Source: Alphaproteobacteria bacterium
Lineage (GTDB): Bacteria > Pseudomonadota > Alphaproteobacteria > Elsterales > Elsteraceae
DNA: 35,658 bases
Assembly (NCBI GenBank): GCA_004292755.1
Contig: RDXE01000065.1
Coordinates: 1-35,658, forward strand
Direction: 5' to 3'
Below are positions 1-7,274 of this stretch, piece after piece. Every line of letters begins with the position of its first letter. Positions within the stretch are counted from its first letter, which is position 1. The position numbers and the translations under genes were made by a program. Under the pieces are notes generated by a model that made no database searches, was not told where the DNA came from, and worked only from the letters and a program-made list of their open reading frames with translations.

Positions 1-2
1 TG

Positions 3-857
3 ATCGGCGAGCCCTATCAGGTTAACGGCACTTGGTACTACCCCGCCGAGGATTTTTCCTATGATGAGAATGGGATAGCGGCCGTTATTCCAGCAGATCG
101 TGACGGACAGACCACCGCCAATGGCGAGCGCTATGATCCGCAGATGCTGGCGGCCCAGCACCGGACACTGCCCCTGCCCAGCTTTGTGCGCGTAACCAAT
201 CTGGACAATGGCCGCTCGGTCGCTGTGCGCGTGAATGATCGCGGTCCGTTCGAGCCCGGTCGCATCCTCGCTGTCTCGCCACGCACGGCTGAACTGTTGC
301 AGCTGACACCCGAAACCCGCGTGCAGGTGCAGATTCTCCCCGATGAGAGCCGTCAACTGGCGGCCTCTATCCAGCGCGGCGCCAGCACGACGCAGATCCC
401 TGAAGGGCCTGCCCAGGCGGTGCCCCGCGGTGCGGTGACCAGTACGCCGCTGGCCCCACCGGGCGGGGCCAGTGCCGCGCGGCCAACGCCGTCGACAGGT
501 TCCGTGGCCACGGGGCCGATGCCGCCGCCGCCACCCAATCCAGCCCCACCGGCACCAACTGTGGTCCGCCAACCGATTGCCCCCCCCACCGATCCAACCG
601 GGACAGTGACCCAAGGTCGCCCACAGGCGACGCGGCTGTTTGTGCAGGCCGGAGCATTTTCGAGCCGCCCCAATGCGGAGCGGATGGTGGAGCGGCTGCG
701 CAGCTTTGGCCCGACCGTGCTGGCACCGATCAGCGTCAATGGTCGCCAGTTCTGGCGGGTGCGGGTTGGCCCCGTGAACTCGGTGCGTGAGGGGGACCGC
801 CTGCTGGAACGCATGCTGGCTGCGGGGTTTCCAGACTCGCGCCTGATCGCGGATTGA
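3..857 (+). CDS. rlpA: RlpA-type septal ring lytic transglycosylase, 5' end missing
   Basis: RlpA proteins cleave peptidoglycan glycan strands lacking stem peptides and act at the division septum. The frame is open from the left edge, so the start and the signal peptide or lipobox lie outside the window; the first visible ATG at 144 is internal. The RlpA-like double-psi beta-barrel is visible at once: the stretch [13 protein letters not shown] near base 10, then TTANGERYD, then VRVNDRGPF near base 230. A long Pro/Ala/Thr-rich linker follows at about 390-620. The C-terminus, about 630-850, is a SPOR domain ([17 protein letters not shown], then FWRVRVGPV), which binds denuded septal glycan. The dacA-like gene follows after about 80 bases on the same strand, a common cell-wall pairing in alphaproteobacteria. 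Confidence 0.93.
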   Translation: MGEPYQVNGTWYYPAEDFSYDENGIAAVIPADRDGQTTANGERYDPQMLAAQHRTLPLPSFVRVTNLDNGRSVAVRVNDRGPFEPGRILAVSPRTAELLQLTPETRVQVQILPDESRQLAASIQRGASTTQIPEGPAQAVPRGAVTSTPLAPPGGASAARPTPSTGSVATGPMPPPPPNPAPPAPTVVRQPIAPPTDPTGTVTQGRPQATRLFVQAGAFSSRPNAERMVERLRSFGPTVLAPISVNGRQFWRVRVGPVNSVREGDRLLERMLAAGFPDSRLIAD

Positions 858-936
858 TCGACACTAAGGCTTGCGTTTCAGAGGAAACCAAGTTGTTGCC
901 ACAGGACTGCCACGCTTAGGCACGAGGATCATGCCC

Positions 937-2178
937 ATGTCAGTCTCGCGACGCACCGTGTTGGCTGGATCGGTTGCGACCGGCCTCGTTCTGCCTGTGA
1001 TGGCTGGTGCGCAGCAGCGCCCCGCGGCCCCCGCTGCGCGGCCAGCCGCGCGCGCCGCACCGCCGCCCCCGCCGCCGGAGCCGACGCAGTTGCCGAACGG
1101 GTATCCGTGGATTCAAACTGCGGCCCAGTTTGCCTATGTCGTCGATTTCGAAACCGGTCGGGTGCTGTTGGACAAGAACAGCGAACAGCGGATGTTTCCG
1201 TCCTCGATGACCAAAATGATGACGGCATTCATCGTGTTCGAGAAGCTGGCCCGCGGCGAGTTGCAGTTGACTGAGACGTTTACCGTGTCTGAGCGGGCGT
1301 GGCGTCAGGGCGGCTCCAAGATGTTTGTGGAGGTGAACACCCGCGTCAGCATCGAAAACCTGCTGCGCGGGATCATCGTCCATTCTGGCAATGATGCGTG
1401 CATTGTGCTGGCCGAAGGCTTGGCGGGGTCAGAAGAGGCCTTCGCCAGTCTGATGAATGCCAAAGCAGCCGAAATTGGCATGACCGGCACGCAGTACCGC
1501 AACTCCATGGGGTGGCCTGATCCGAACCATTGGACCACGGCGCGCGATCTTGCCGTGCTGGCGGATCAGACCATCCGGCGCTTCCCGCAATTCTATCCAA
1601 TGTATGCCGAGCGGGAGTTCCGTTGGGGCAACATGGCGCCGCAGCCGAATCGCAATCCGCTGCTGGCGATGGCCGGGCAGGGGGCGGATGGGTTGAAGAC
1701 CGGCCACACCGACGCGTCTGGCTTTGGCCTGACTGGGTCGGCCGTGCGCGATGGCCGCCGGGTGATCCTGGTGATCAATGGCTTGACCTCGATGCGTCAA
1801 CGCGGGGAAGAGGCGGGCCGTCTGATGGATTTCGCCTACTCGCAGTTCGAGAACTTGGTTCTTTTCCGCCCTGGCGAGACGATCACCGAGGCAGCCGTCT
1901 GGCAGGGCGAGCAGCGCACGCTGCCGCTGGTTGCCGCCCGGCCTTTGATCGCGACCATCCCGCGTCGGGTTCGGCGGGATATTGCTGTGCGCGCCGTGTT
2001 CGATGAGCCGGTGGTCGCGCCGATCCAGCAGGGCCAGACCATCGGCAAACTGGTGGTTAGCGCCCCCTCGGTGGAGACGGTGGAACTGCCCTTGATCGCG
2101 GGGGCCAGCGTGGATCGGCTTGGGCCAATTGGCCGGGTTGGAGCGGCCGTCTCGCATTTCGTGTTTGGCAGCCGCTGA
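937..2178 (+). CDS. dacA: D-alanyl-D-alanine carboxypeptidase (PBP5/DacA type) with Tat-like signal
   Basis: This penicillin-binding protein removes the terminal D-Ala from peptidoglycan stem peptides in the periplasm. With the ATG at 937 it has 413 residues and the three serine-peptidase S11 motifs: SxxK at residues 90-93 (SMTK), SGN at 150-152 and KTG at 254-256. A PBP5-type C-terminal domain follows. The start at 937 was chosen because GAGG at 924-927 sits 9 bases upstream; the ATG at 931 and a TTG at 871 are alternatives. The N-terminus SRRTVLAG followed by a mildly hydrophobic stretch ending in AGAQQ resembles a twin-arginine signal, and residues 28-50 are an Ala/Pro-rich linker. The gene ends six bases before the chosen tmk start, so the two are probably co-transcribed. 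The choice of dacA rather than another dac symbol is by family. Confidence 0.92.
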   Translation: MSVSRRTVLAGSVATGLVLPVMAGAQQRPAAPAARPAARAAPPPPPPEPTQLPNGYPWIQTAAQFAYVVDFETGRVLLDKNSEQRMFPSSMTKMMTAFIVFEKLARGELQLTETFTVSERAWRQGGSKMFVEVNTRVSIENLLRGIIVHSGNDACIVLAEGLAGSEEAFASLMNAKAAEIGMTGTQYRNSMGWPDPNHWTTARDLAVLADQTIRRFPQFYPMYAEREFRWGNMAPQPNRNPLLAMAGQGADGLKTGHTDASGFGLTGSAVRDGRRVILVINGLTSMRQRGEEAGRLMDFAYSQFENLVLFRPGETITEAAVWQGEQRTLPLVAARPLIATIPRRVRRDIAVRAVFDEPVVAPIQQGQTIGKLVVSAPSVETVELPLIAGASVDRLGPIGRVGAAVSHFVFGSR

Positions 2179-2184
2179 GTGCGG

Positions 2185-2814
2185 ATGCCTCAGCGCTTTA
2201 TCACGTTCGAGGGTGGCGAGGGGGTTGGCAAGTCCACCCAGCTACGCCTGTTGGCGGCCACCTTGCGCACCCGCGGTCACACGGTCGTGGAAACGCGCGA
2301 GCCCGGCGGATGCCCGGCCGCTGAGCAGGTGCGCACGCTCCTGGTGACTGGCAGTGCGGATCGCTGGGATGCCGTCGCGGAGGCGTTTCTGGTGTCCGCT
2401 GCCCGTCGCATGCATGTGGAGCAGGTGATCCGCCCCGCGCTAGAGCGTGGCGCGTGGGTGCTGTGTGACCGGTTCACGGATTCCACCATCGTGTACCAGG
2501 GTCTTGCAGGAGGGGTTGGAACAGCCGACCTGCAAACCCTCAATCGCCTTGCCACAAATGGCCTAGCGCCTGACCTCACCTTGGTGTTCACCCTGTCGGT
2601 GGACCGCGCGTTGGAACGCGCAACCCGCCGGGCGGCGGCGAGCGGCAGCGCCGAAGATCGCTTTGAAGGCAAAGGCAGGGCATTCCATGACGCGCTGGCC
2701 CGCGGCTTTGACGCGGTGATCCAGGCGGAGCCCAATCGCTGTCGGCGGATCGACGCCGATGGCAGCGTTGAGACTGTGGCGCACCGCGTCCTGGCGGCGG
2801 TGGATGCGGCGTGA
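2185..2814 (+). CDS. tmk: Thymidylate kinase
   Basis: Tmk phosphorylates dTMP to dTDP with ATP in the cytoplasm, an essential step of dTTP synthesis. The 209-residue protein begins RFITFEGGEGVGKST, so the P-loop lies at about residues 10-18. The nucleotide-monophosphate site REPGG, the DRF motif (CDRFTDSTIVYQG, around residue 95) and an Ala/Arg-rich lid region with EDRFE follow in the normal order and length. The usual REPGGTP reads REPGGCP here. A GTG at 2179, directly after the dacA stop, is an alternative start two codons upstream; ATG 2185 was preferred because Tmk proteins usually begin just before RFITFEG. No strong Shine-Dalgarno is visible for either. The stop codon lies one base before the holB start, and tmk-holB adjacency is very common in bacteria. 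Confidence 0.95.
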   Translation: MPQRFITFEGGEGVGKSTQLRLLAATLRTRGHTVVETREPGGCPAAEQVRTLLVTGSADRWDAVAEAFLVSAARRMHVEQVIRPALERGAWVLCDRFTDSTIVYQGLAGGVGTADLQTLNRLATNGLAPDLTLVFTLSVDRALERATRRAAASGSAEDRFEGKGRAFHDALARGFDAVIQAEPNRCRRIDADGSVETVAHRVLAAVDAA

Positions 2815-2815
2815 C

Positions 2816-3886
2816 ATGGCATCCGCGCCCGACCAACCCCATCACCCGCGCCTCACGCTCTCGCTGATTGGTCAAGATGCAGCCGAGCAGCGCTTCCTGG
2901 AGGCTTGGACCTCCGGTCGGTTGCACCACGCTTGGATGCTGGCAGGCCCGCGGGGTATTGGCAAAGCGACGCTGGCCTATCGCATCGCGCGCTTCGTCCT
3001 GGCAAGCAGTGCGGCAGGGGAGGTGGATATGTTTGGCGCCCCTGTGGCGCCAACCTCCCTCGCCCTGCCCGCCAGTCATCCTGTGGTGGCACGCATTGCC
3101 TCTGGCGGGCACAAGGACCTGATTGCGATCGAGCGTGCCTGGGACGCGAAGCGCGGCAAGGCCCGCAGCGAGATCGCAGTCGATCAGATCCGCGCGATTG
3201 CCGACCTGCTGCACCTCACCCCTGGTGAGGGAGGGTGGCGGGTGGTGATCGTTGACCCCGCCGACGATCTGAACACCAACGCCGCCAACGCGCTGTTGAA
3301 GATGTTGGAGGAGCCACCGCGCCAAACCCTGCTCATGCTGGTCACCCACGCGCCCGGAGCCCTGCTGCCAACCATCCGATCCCGGTGCCGCCGCCTGGAT
3401 GTCGCTGCGCTGAGCGAGGGCGAGGTGCGACGCTTGCTGGGCAACCTGCGACCGGACTTGGCAGAGCCGGAAGCCGATGCCCTGGCTGTGCTGGGTGACG
3501 GCAGCATTGGTCGGGCGATGGACCTTGCTGAGCAGGGCGGCGTGGAGTTGTACCGCAGCGTGGTCACCACTCTTGCCAGCGGCCCCGATCCCGAAGCCGT
3601 GATGGCCCTGGGCGACCGGTGCAGTCGTGCCGATGGCAGTTTGGACGTGGTGATCGACTTGATGCGCTGGTGGTTGGCGCGCCTTGCCCGCGCGGCTGCC
3701 CGCGGCAGTCTGCCAGCGCCAGCGATTGAGGGGGAGGAGCGGGCCGCGCGCGCCGTGCTGGCGCGTCTGCCGCCCGACCGGCTGGCTGATGCCTGGACGG
3801 CCATCGGTACTATCTTCGCCCGCGCCGATGGGTTGAACCTGGACCGCCGCCAGACGGTTCTCGACGCCTTCGCCGCATTGCGGTAG
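2816..3886 (+). CDS. holB: DNA polymerase III subunit delta'
   Basis: Delta' is the rigid stator of the clamp loader that opens the beta sliding clamp for loading onto DNA. The 356-residue protein has the AAA+ core with a P-loop-like GPRGIGKA at residues 44-51, a Walker B-like region (WRVVIVDPADDLNTNAANALLK), the LEEPP motif and the SRC sensor (TIRSRCRRLDV). The zinc-binding cysteines found in the E. coli protein between the P-loop and the Walker B region are absent: no Cys occurs there. The start at 2816 is one base after the tmk stop; an in-frame ATG at 2804 overlapping tmk is possible. The C-terminal helical collar region is less conserved, as expected. A 77-base gap separates it from metG. 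Confidence 0.93.
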   Translation: MASAPDQPHHPRLTLSLIGQDAAEQRFLEAWTSGRLHHAWMLAGPRGIGKATLAYRIARFVLASSAAGEVDMFGAPVAPTSLALPASHPVVARIASGGHKDLIAIERAWDAKRGKARSEIAVDQIRAIADLLHLTPGEGGWRVVIVDPADDLNTNAANALLKMLEEPPRQTLLMLVTHAPGALLPTIRSRCRRLDVAALSEGEVRRLLGNLRPDLAEPEADALAVLGDGSIGRAMDLAEQGGVELYRSVVTTLASGPDPEAVMALGDRCSRADGSLDVVIDLMRWWLARLARAAARGSLPAPAIEGEERAARAVLARLPPDRLADAWTAIGTIFARADGLNLDRRQTVLDAFAALR

Positions 3887-3963
3887 GGCTGTGTCGCGGT
3901 GTTCGCTGTCTCTCCCTCTGACGGGGCAGGCGAGGGCCGTCCGGGCAAAGGACTGAGGGCGCA

Positions 3964-5508
3964 ATGAGCGAGCGTGCGGCGATCTATCTCACAACTCCAA
4001 TCTATTATGTGAACGATGTGCCCCACATCGGGCACGCCTACACGACGCTCGCAGTCGATATGCTGGCGCGGTTCCACCGCCTGGATGGTCGACCAGTCAA
4101 GTTCCTGACTGGCACCGATGAGCACGGCCAGAAGGTGGAAAAGGCAGCCGCCCAGCGCGGGCTCGCCCCCCTCGCCTTTTGTGATGAGGTGTCGCAGGCG
4201 TTTCGGGATCTGTGCCCGGCGATGAATTATTCCAACGATGATTTCATTCGCACCACTGAGGCGCGCCATGTCCACGCCTGTCAGGCGCTGTGGCAGCGAT
4301 TGGTGGAGAAGGATCAGATCTACCTCGGTGCCTACAAGGGTTGGTACTCGGTCCGCGATGAAACCTATTTCGCCGAGGATGAGTTGGTTGACGGCAAGGC
4401 GCCCACCGGCGCACCGGTCGAGTGGGTGGAGGAGCCGTCCTATTTCTTCCGCCTGTCCCAGTGGGGTGACCGCCTGCTGCAATGGTATGAGGACAATCCA
4501 GAGTGCGTGGCCCCGCGCTCCCGCCGCAACGAGGTGATCAGCTTTGTGAAGCGGGGGCTGCAGGACCTGTCGGTGTCGCGCACCACCTTCCGCTGGGGCA
4601 TCCCGGTGCCGGGCGACCCGGCGCATGTGATGTATGTCTGGGTCGATGCTCTCACCAACTATCTGTCGGCTGTGGGCTACCCAGACGAAAGCACCGATGC
4701 CTATCAGCTGTTCTGGCCCGCCAGCCTGCACATGGTGGGCAAGGACATCTTGCGGTTTCACGCCATCATTTGGCCCGCCATGCTGATGGCAGCCGACCTG
4801 CCGCCGCCACAGCGGGTGTTTGCTCATGGCTGGTGGACCAATGAGGGCAAGAAAATCTCCAAGTCGCTGGGCAACACCATCGACCCGCTGAAGCTGATCG
4901 ATACCTACGGCTTGGACCCCGTGCGGTATTTTCTGCTGCGCGAAGTTCCGTTCGGTGATGATGGGGATTTCTCCCATGCCCAAATGGTTCGACGCATCAA
5001 TGCCGATCTCGCGAATGATCTCGGCAATTTGGCCCAGCGTTCCTTGAGCATGATCGCCAAGAACTGTGGCGGCGTGGTTCCAACGCCTGGGCCCTTCACT
5101 GCCACCGATCAGGCCTTGTTGGAGAGCGCTTATGGTGTGCTTGGCACGATGCGCGAGCACTTAGCCCAGCAATCCTTCCACCGTGCGTTGGAAGCCGTGT
5201 GGGACGTGATCTCGGCCGCCAATCGATACGTCGATGAGCAAGCGCCTTGGAGCTTGCGCAAGACCGATCCCCCTCGCATGGCGACGGTGCTGTACGTGTT
5301 GGCCGAGGTGGTGCGCTGCGCGGCCGTGCTGGTGCAGCCGGTGATGCCCGACAGTGCCACCAAGTTGCTGCGCCAGTTGGGTCTGGACGCGCCACAGCAG
5401 TTTGACTGTTTGTCGGCTGCGGCCGCTCTGGTTCCGGCTACACCGCTGCCAGCACCGCAGGGTGTGTTTCCGCGCTGGGTGGAACCTGCCACCCCGGCTA
5501 CCTCCTGA
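3964..5508 (+). CDS. metG: Methionine--tRNA ligase
   Basis: MetG attaches methionine to initiator and elongator tRNA-Met. The 514-residue protein carries the class I signatures HIGH (residues 21-24) and KISKS (297-301, a variant of KMSKS). The connective peptide lacks zinc-knuckle cysteine pairs: the region GWYSVRDETYF has none, so this is the zinc-independent form common in alphaproteobacteria. The typical stretch GKAPTGAPVEWVEEPSYFF and the substrate-site WVDALTNYLSA are present. An alpha-helical anticodon-binding domain fills the C-terminal third, and there is no extra C-terminal tRNA-binding (Trbp111-like) domain, in keeping with the length. A GAGGG about eight bases before the ATG supports the start. 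tatD follows after 14 bases. Confidence 0.96.
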   Translation: MSERAAIYLTTPIYYVNDVPHIGHAYTTLAVDMLARFHRLDGRPVKFLTGTDEHGQKVEKAAAQRGLAPLAFCDEVSQAFRDLCPAMNYSNDDFIRTTEARHVHACQALWQRLVEKDQIYLGAYKGWYSVRDETYFAEDELVDGKAPTGAPVEWVEEPSYFFRLSQWGDRLLQWYEDNPECVAPRSRRNEVISFVKRGLQDLSVSRTTFRWGIPVPGDPAHVMYVWVDALTNYLSAVGYPDESTDAYQLFWPASLHMVGKDILRFHAIIWPAMLMAADLPPPQRVFAHGWWTNEGKKISKSLGNTIDPLKLIDTYGLDPVRYFLLREVPFGDDGDFSHAQMVRRINADLANDLGNLAQRSLSMIAKNCGGVVPTPGPFTATDQALLESAYGVLGTMREHLAQQSFHRALEAVWDVISAANRYVDEQAPWSLRKTDPPRMATVLYVLAEVVRCAAVLVQPVMPDSATKLLRQLGLDAPQQFDCLSAAAALVPATPLPAPQGVFPRWVEPATPATS

Positions 5509-5522
5509 TTGCGGGTCTTGCT

Positions 5523-6323
5523 ATGTTGATCGACAGCCACTGCCACCTGGATTTTCCGGATTTCGCCGAGGACCTGGACGGCGTGATCGAGCGGGCAGGG
5601 CAGGCCGGTGTTGGCCTGATGATCACCATCTCCACCAGCATGGCCGGGTTCCCGCGGGTGCGCGCGATCGCCGAGCGGTTCCCGCAGGTCTATTGCACGG
5701 TTGGTGTGCACCCCCACGAGGCGAGCGAGGATTGGGGGCTGGACGCTCAGCGCCTGGTCGAGGCTGCCAGCCACCCCAAAGTGATTGGCATCGGGGAGAC
5801 CGGGCTGGATTTCTACTACGATCAAAGCCCGCGCGACCGGCAGGCGGACAGTTTTCGTGCGCACATTCAGGCCGCGCGCGAAAGCGGCCTGCCGATCATC
5901 ATTCACACCCGCGATGCCGAGCCCGAGACGATCGCCATGCTGGAGGCAGAGTATCGCGCCGGGCCGTTCCCTGGCCTGATCCATTGCTTCACGGGTAGCC
6001 AAGCCTTGGCCGACGCGGCGTTGGGCCTTGGCTTGTCCATCTCAGCCTCTGGTATCGTGACGTTCAAATCGGCCGAGGCGCTGCGTCAGGTGATTGCTAC
6101 CGTGCCCCTGGACCGGTTGCTGGTGGAGACTGACTCGCCCTACCTCGCCCCGATTCCCAAGCGCGGCAAGCGCAACGAGCCCGCGTTTGTGAGCCATACC
6201 GCCGCGGTGGTTGCCGGGCTGAAGGGTGTGTCGGTCGCGGACCTGGCTGCGGCCACCACAGCGAATGTCCATCGGCTGTTCAGCAAGCTGCCAGCCGGGC
6301 AGGGCAAGGCGATCGCCGCATGA
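5523..6323 (+). CDS. TatD family metal-dependent hydrolase (YcfH type)
   Basis: Members of this family are TIM-barrel metalloenzymes with DNase or related hydrolase activity; the physiological substrate of the YcfH branch is not settled. The 266-residue protein begins with the metal-binding DSHCHLD (His6 and His8), followed by VGVHPHE, GETGLDFYYD, IHTRDAE, HCFTGS and ETDSPYLAP, which together give the usual metal ligands. The next gene starts inside its stop codon (ATGA overlap at 6320-6323), so the two are almost certainly translated from one message. The order metG-tatD-metallo-beta-lactamase fold is conserved in many alphaproteobacteria. Confidence 0.93.
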   Translation: MLIDSHCHLDFPDFAEDLDGVIERAGQAGVGLMITISTSMAGFPRVRAIAERFPQVYCTVGVHPHEASEDWGLDAQRLVEAASHPKVIGIGETGLDFYYDQSPRDRQADSFRAHIQAARESGLPIIIHTRDAEPETIAMLEAEYRAGPFPGLIHCFTGSQALADAALGLGLSISASGIVTFKSAEALRQVIATVPLDRLLVETDSPYLAPIPKRGKRNEPAFVSHTAAVVAGLKGVSVADLAAATTANVHRLFSKLPAGQGKAIAA

Positions 6324-7090
6324 AAATCACCGTGCTGGGGTGCGGCGGGTCCCCCGGCGTGCCATCGGTGAGCCACGGCTGGGGTGCCTGCGACCCCACC
6401 AACCCGCGCAACCGGCGGCGCCGGGTCTCGCTGCTGGTGGAGGAGGCGGGCAGGGCGATCCTGATCGACACCTCCCCTGACCTACGCGAGCAATTGCTGG
6501 ATACCGGCATCCGCCGCCTGGACGGCGTGATCTGGACTCATGCCCATGCCGACCATCTGCACGGCATTGATGAACTGCGCGGCATCAATCGCGCGATGCA
6601 CGCGCCGCTGCCGGTGTGGGCCGACGCGGAAAGCCTGGAGATCATTCACCAGCGCTTCGGCTATGTGTTTGAGCCACTGGATGCGTCCCTCGGCAATTAC
6701 TACAAGCCGGTGCTGATCCCGCATTGCATTGATGGTCCGTTTGAGGTGGCTGGCGTGCCGGTGACGCCATTCCGTCAAGACCATGGGTTTTCCACCACAC
6801 TCGGCCTGCGCTTCGGGCAGTTCGCATACTCGACCGATGTGGTGCACCTGGACGCGGCAGCGTTTGCCGCGCTTGCAGGCATTGAGGTGTGGGTGGTGGA
6901 CTGCTTCCGCCATGCACCGGGCCACCTCACCCACAGCTGGCTGGCGCAAACTCTGGACTGGATTGCGCAGGTTGGCCCAAAGCACGCCGTGCTAACCCAC
7001 ATGGGTGAGGACATGGACTATGGAACGCTCGCCAGCGCATTACCGGCGGGCATAGAGCCAGCCTATGACGGCATGGTGCTGACCCTGTAG
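6320..7090 (+). CDS. PhnP-like metallo-beta-lactamase-fold phosphodiesterase
   Basis: This is a 256-residue metallo-beta-lactamase-fold hydrolase of the PhnP-like branch. The glycine-rich opening ITVLGCGGSPGVPS and the metal motif THAHADH (His74, His76, Asp78, His79) are visible, with later metal ligands likely in FRQDHGFSTT, AYSTDV and VLTHMGED. PhnP itself hydrolyses 5-phosphoribosyl 1,2-cyclic phosphate, but no phn genes are nearby, so the substrate here is not established. It overlaps the tatD-like gene by four bases and is the last + strand gene in the window. No clear intrinsic terminator follows its stop; the dif-like site begins 35 bases downstream. Confidence 0.88.
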   Translation: MKITVLGCGGSPGVPSVSHGWGACDPTNPRNRRRRVSLLVEEAGRAILIDTSPDLREQLLDTGIRRLDGVIWTHAHADHLHGIDELRGINRAMHAPLPVWADAESLEIIHQRFGYVFEPLDASLGNYYKPVLIPHCIDGPFEVAGVPVTPFRQDHGFSTTLGLRFGQFAYSTDVVHLDAAAFAALAGIEVWVVDCFRHAPGHLTHSWLAQTLDWIAQVGPKHAVLTHMGEDMDYGTLASALPAGIEPAYDGMVLTL

Positions 7091-7125
7091 CCAGCGCCAG
7101 CCGTGTGCTATCCTGATTGGCGGTG

Positions 7126-7153
7126 TTCTGACATAATCATCATTATGCGACAA
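7126..7153 (-). other. dif-like XerC/XerD recombination site (probable chromosome dimer resolution site)
   Basis: Read on the - strand, the 28 bases form an 11-base XerC-type arm TTGTCGCATAA (7153-7143), a 6-base spacer TGATGA (7142-7137) and an 11-base XerD-type arm TTATGTCAGAA (7136-7126). Against the E. coli dif arms, recalled from memory, the XerC arm shares CGCATAA and the XerD arm shares TTATGT plus two further bases, and arm and spacer lengths are exact. The inner CATAA and TTATG form the expected palindrome. All visible genes to its left run rightwards and all to its right run leftwards, as expected at a replication terminus. Recognition is by pattern; no alignment was run. Confidence 0.8.
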
Positions 7154-7274
7154 CACCATAATCACGGCGACGCCAGCCACGCACCGACAACGACGTGGCG
7201 GCCTTGGTATTGGGCAGCCTTGGTGTTGGTTGGAGTGCTGGTTGGACGGCGGGGCCTGAGCCCTTCCCGTCCCG

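Noticed and set aside
3184-5160. A 658-codon open frame on the - strand across holB and metG.
   Set aside because: Long antisense frames are common in high-G+C DNA. The + strand genes here have full catalytic motifs, and the antisense translation shows no recognisable family and contains low-complexity stretches.
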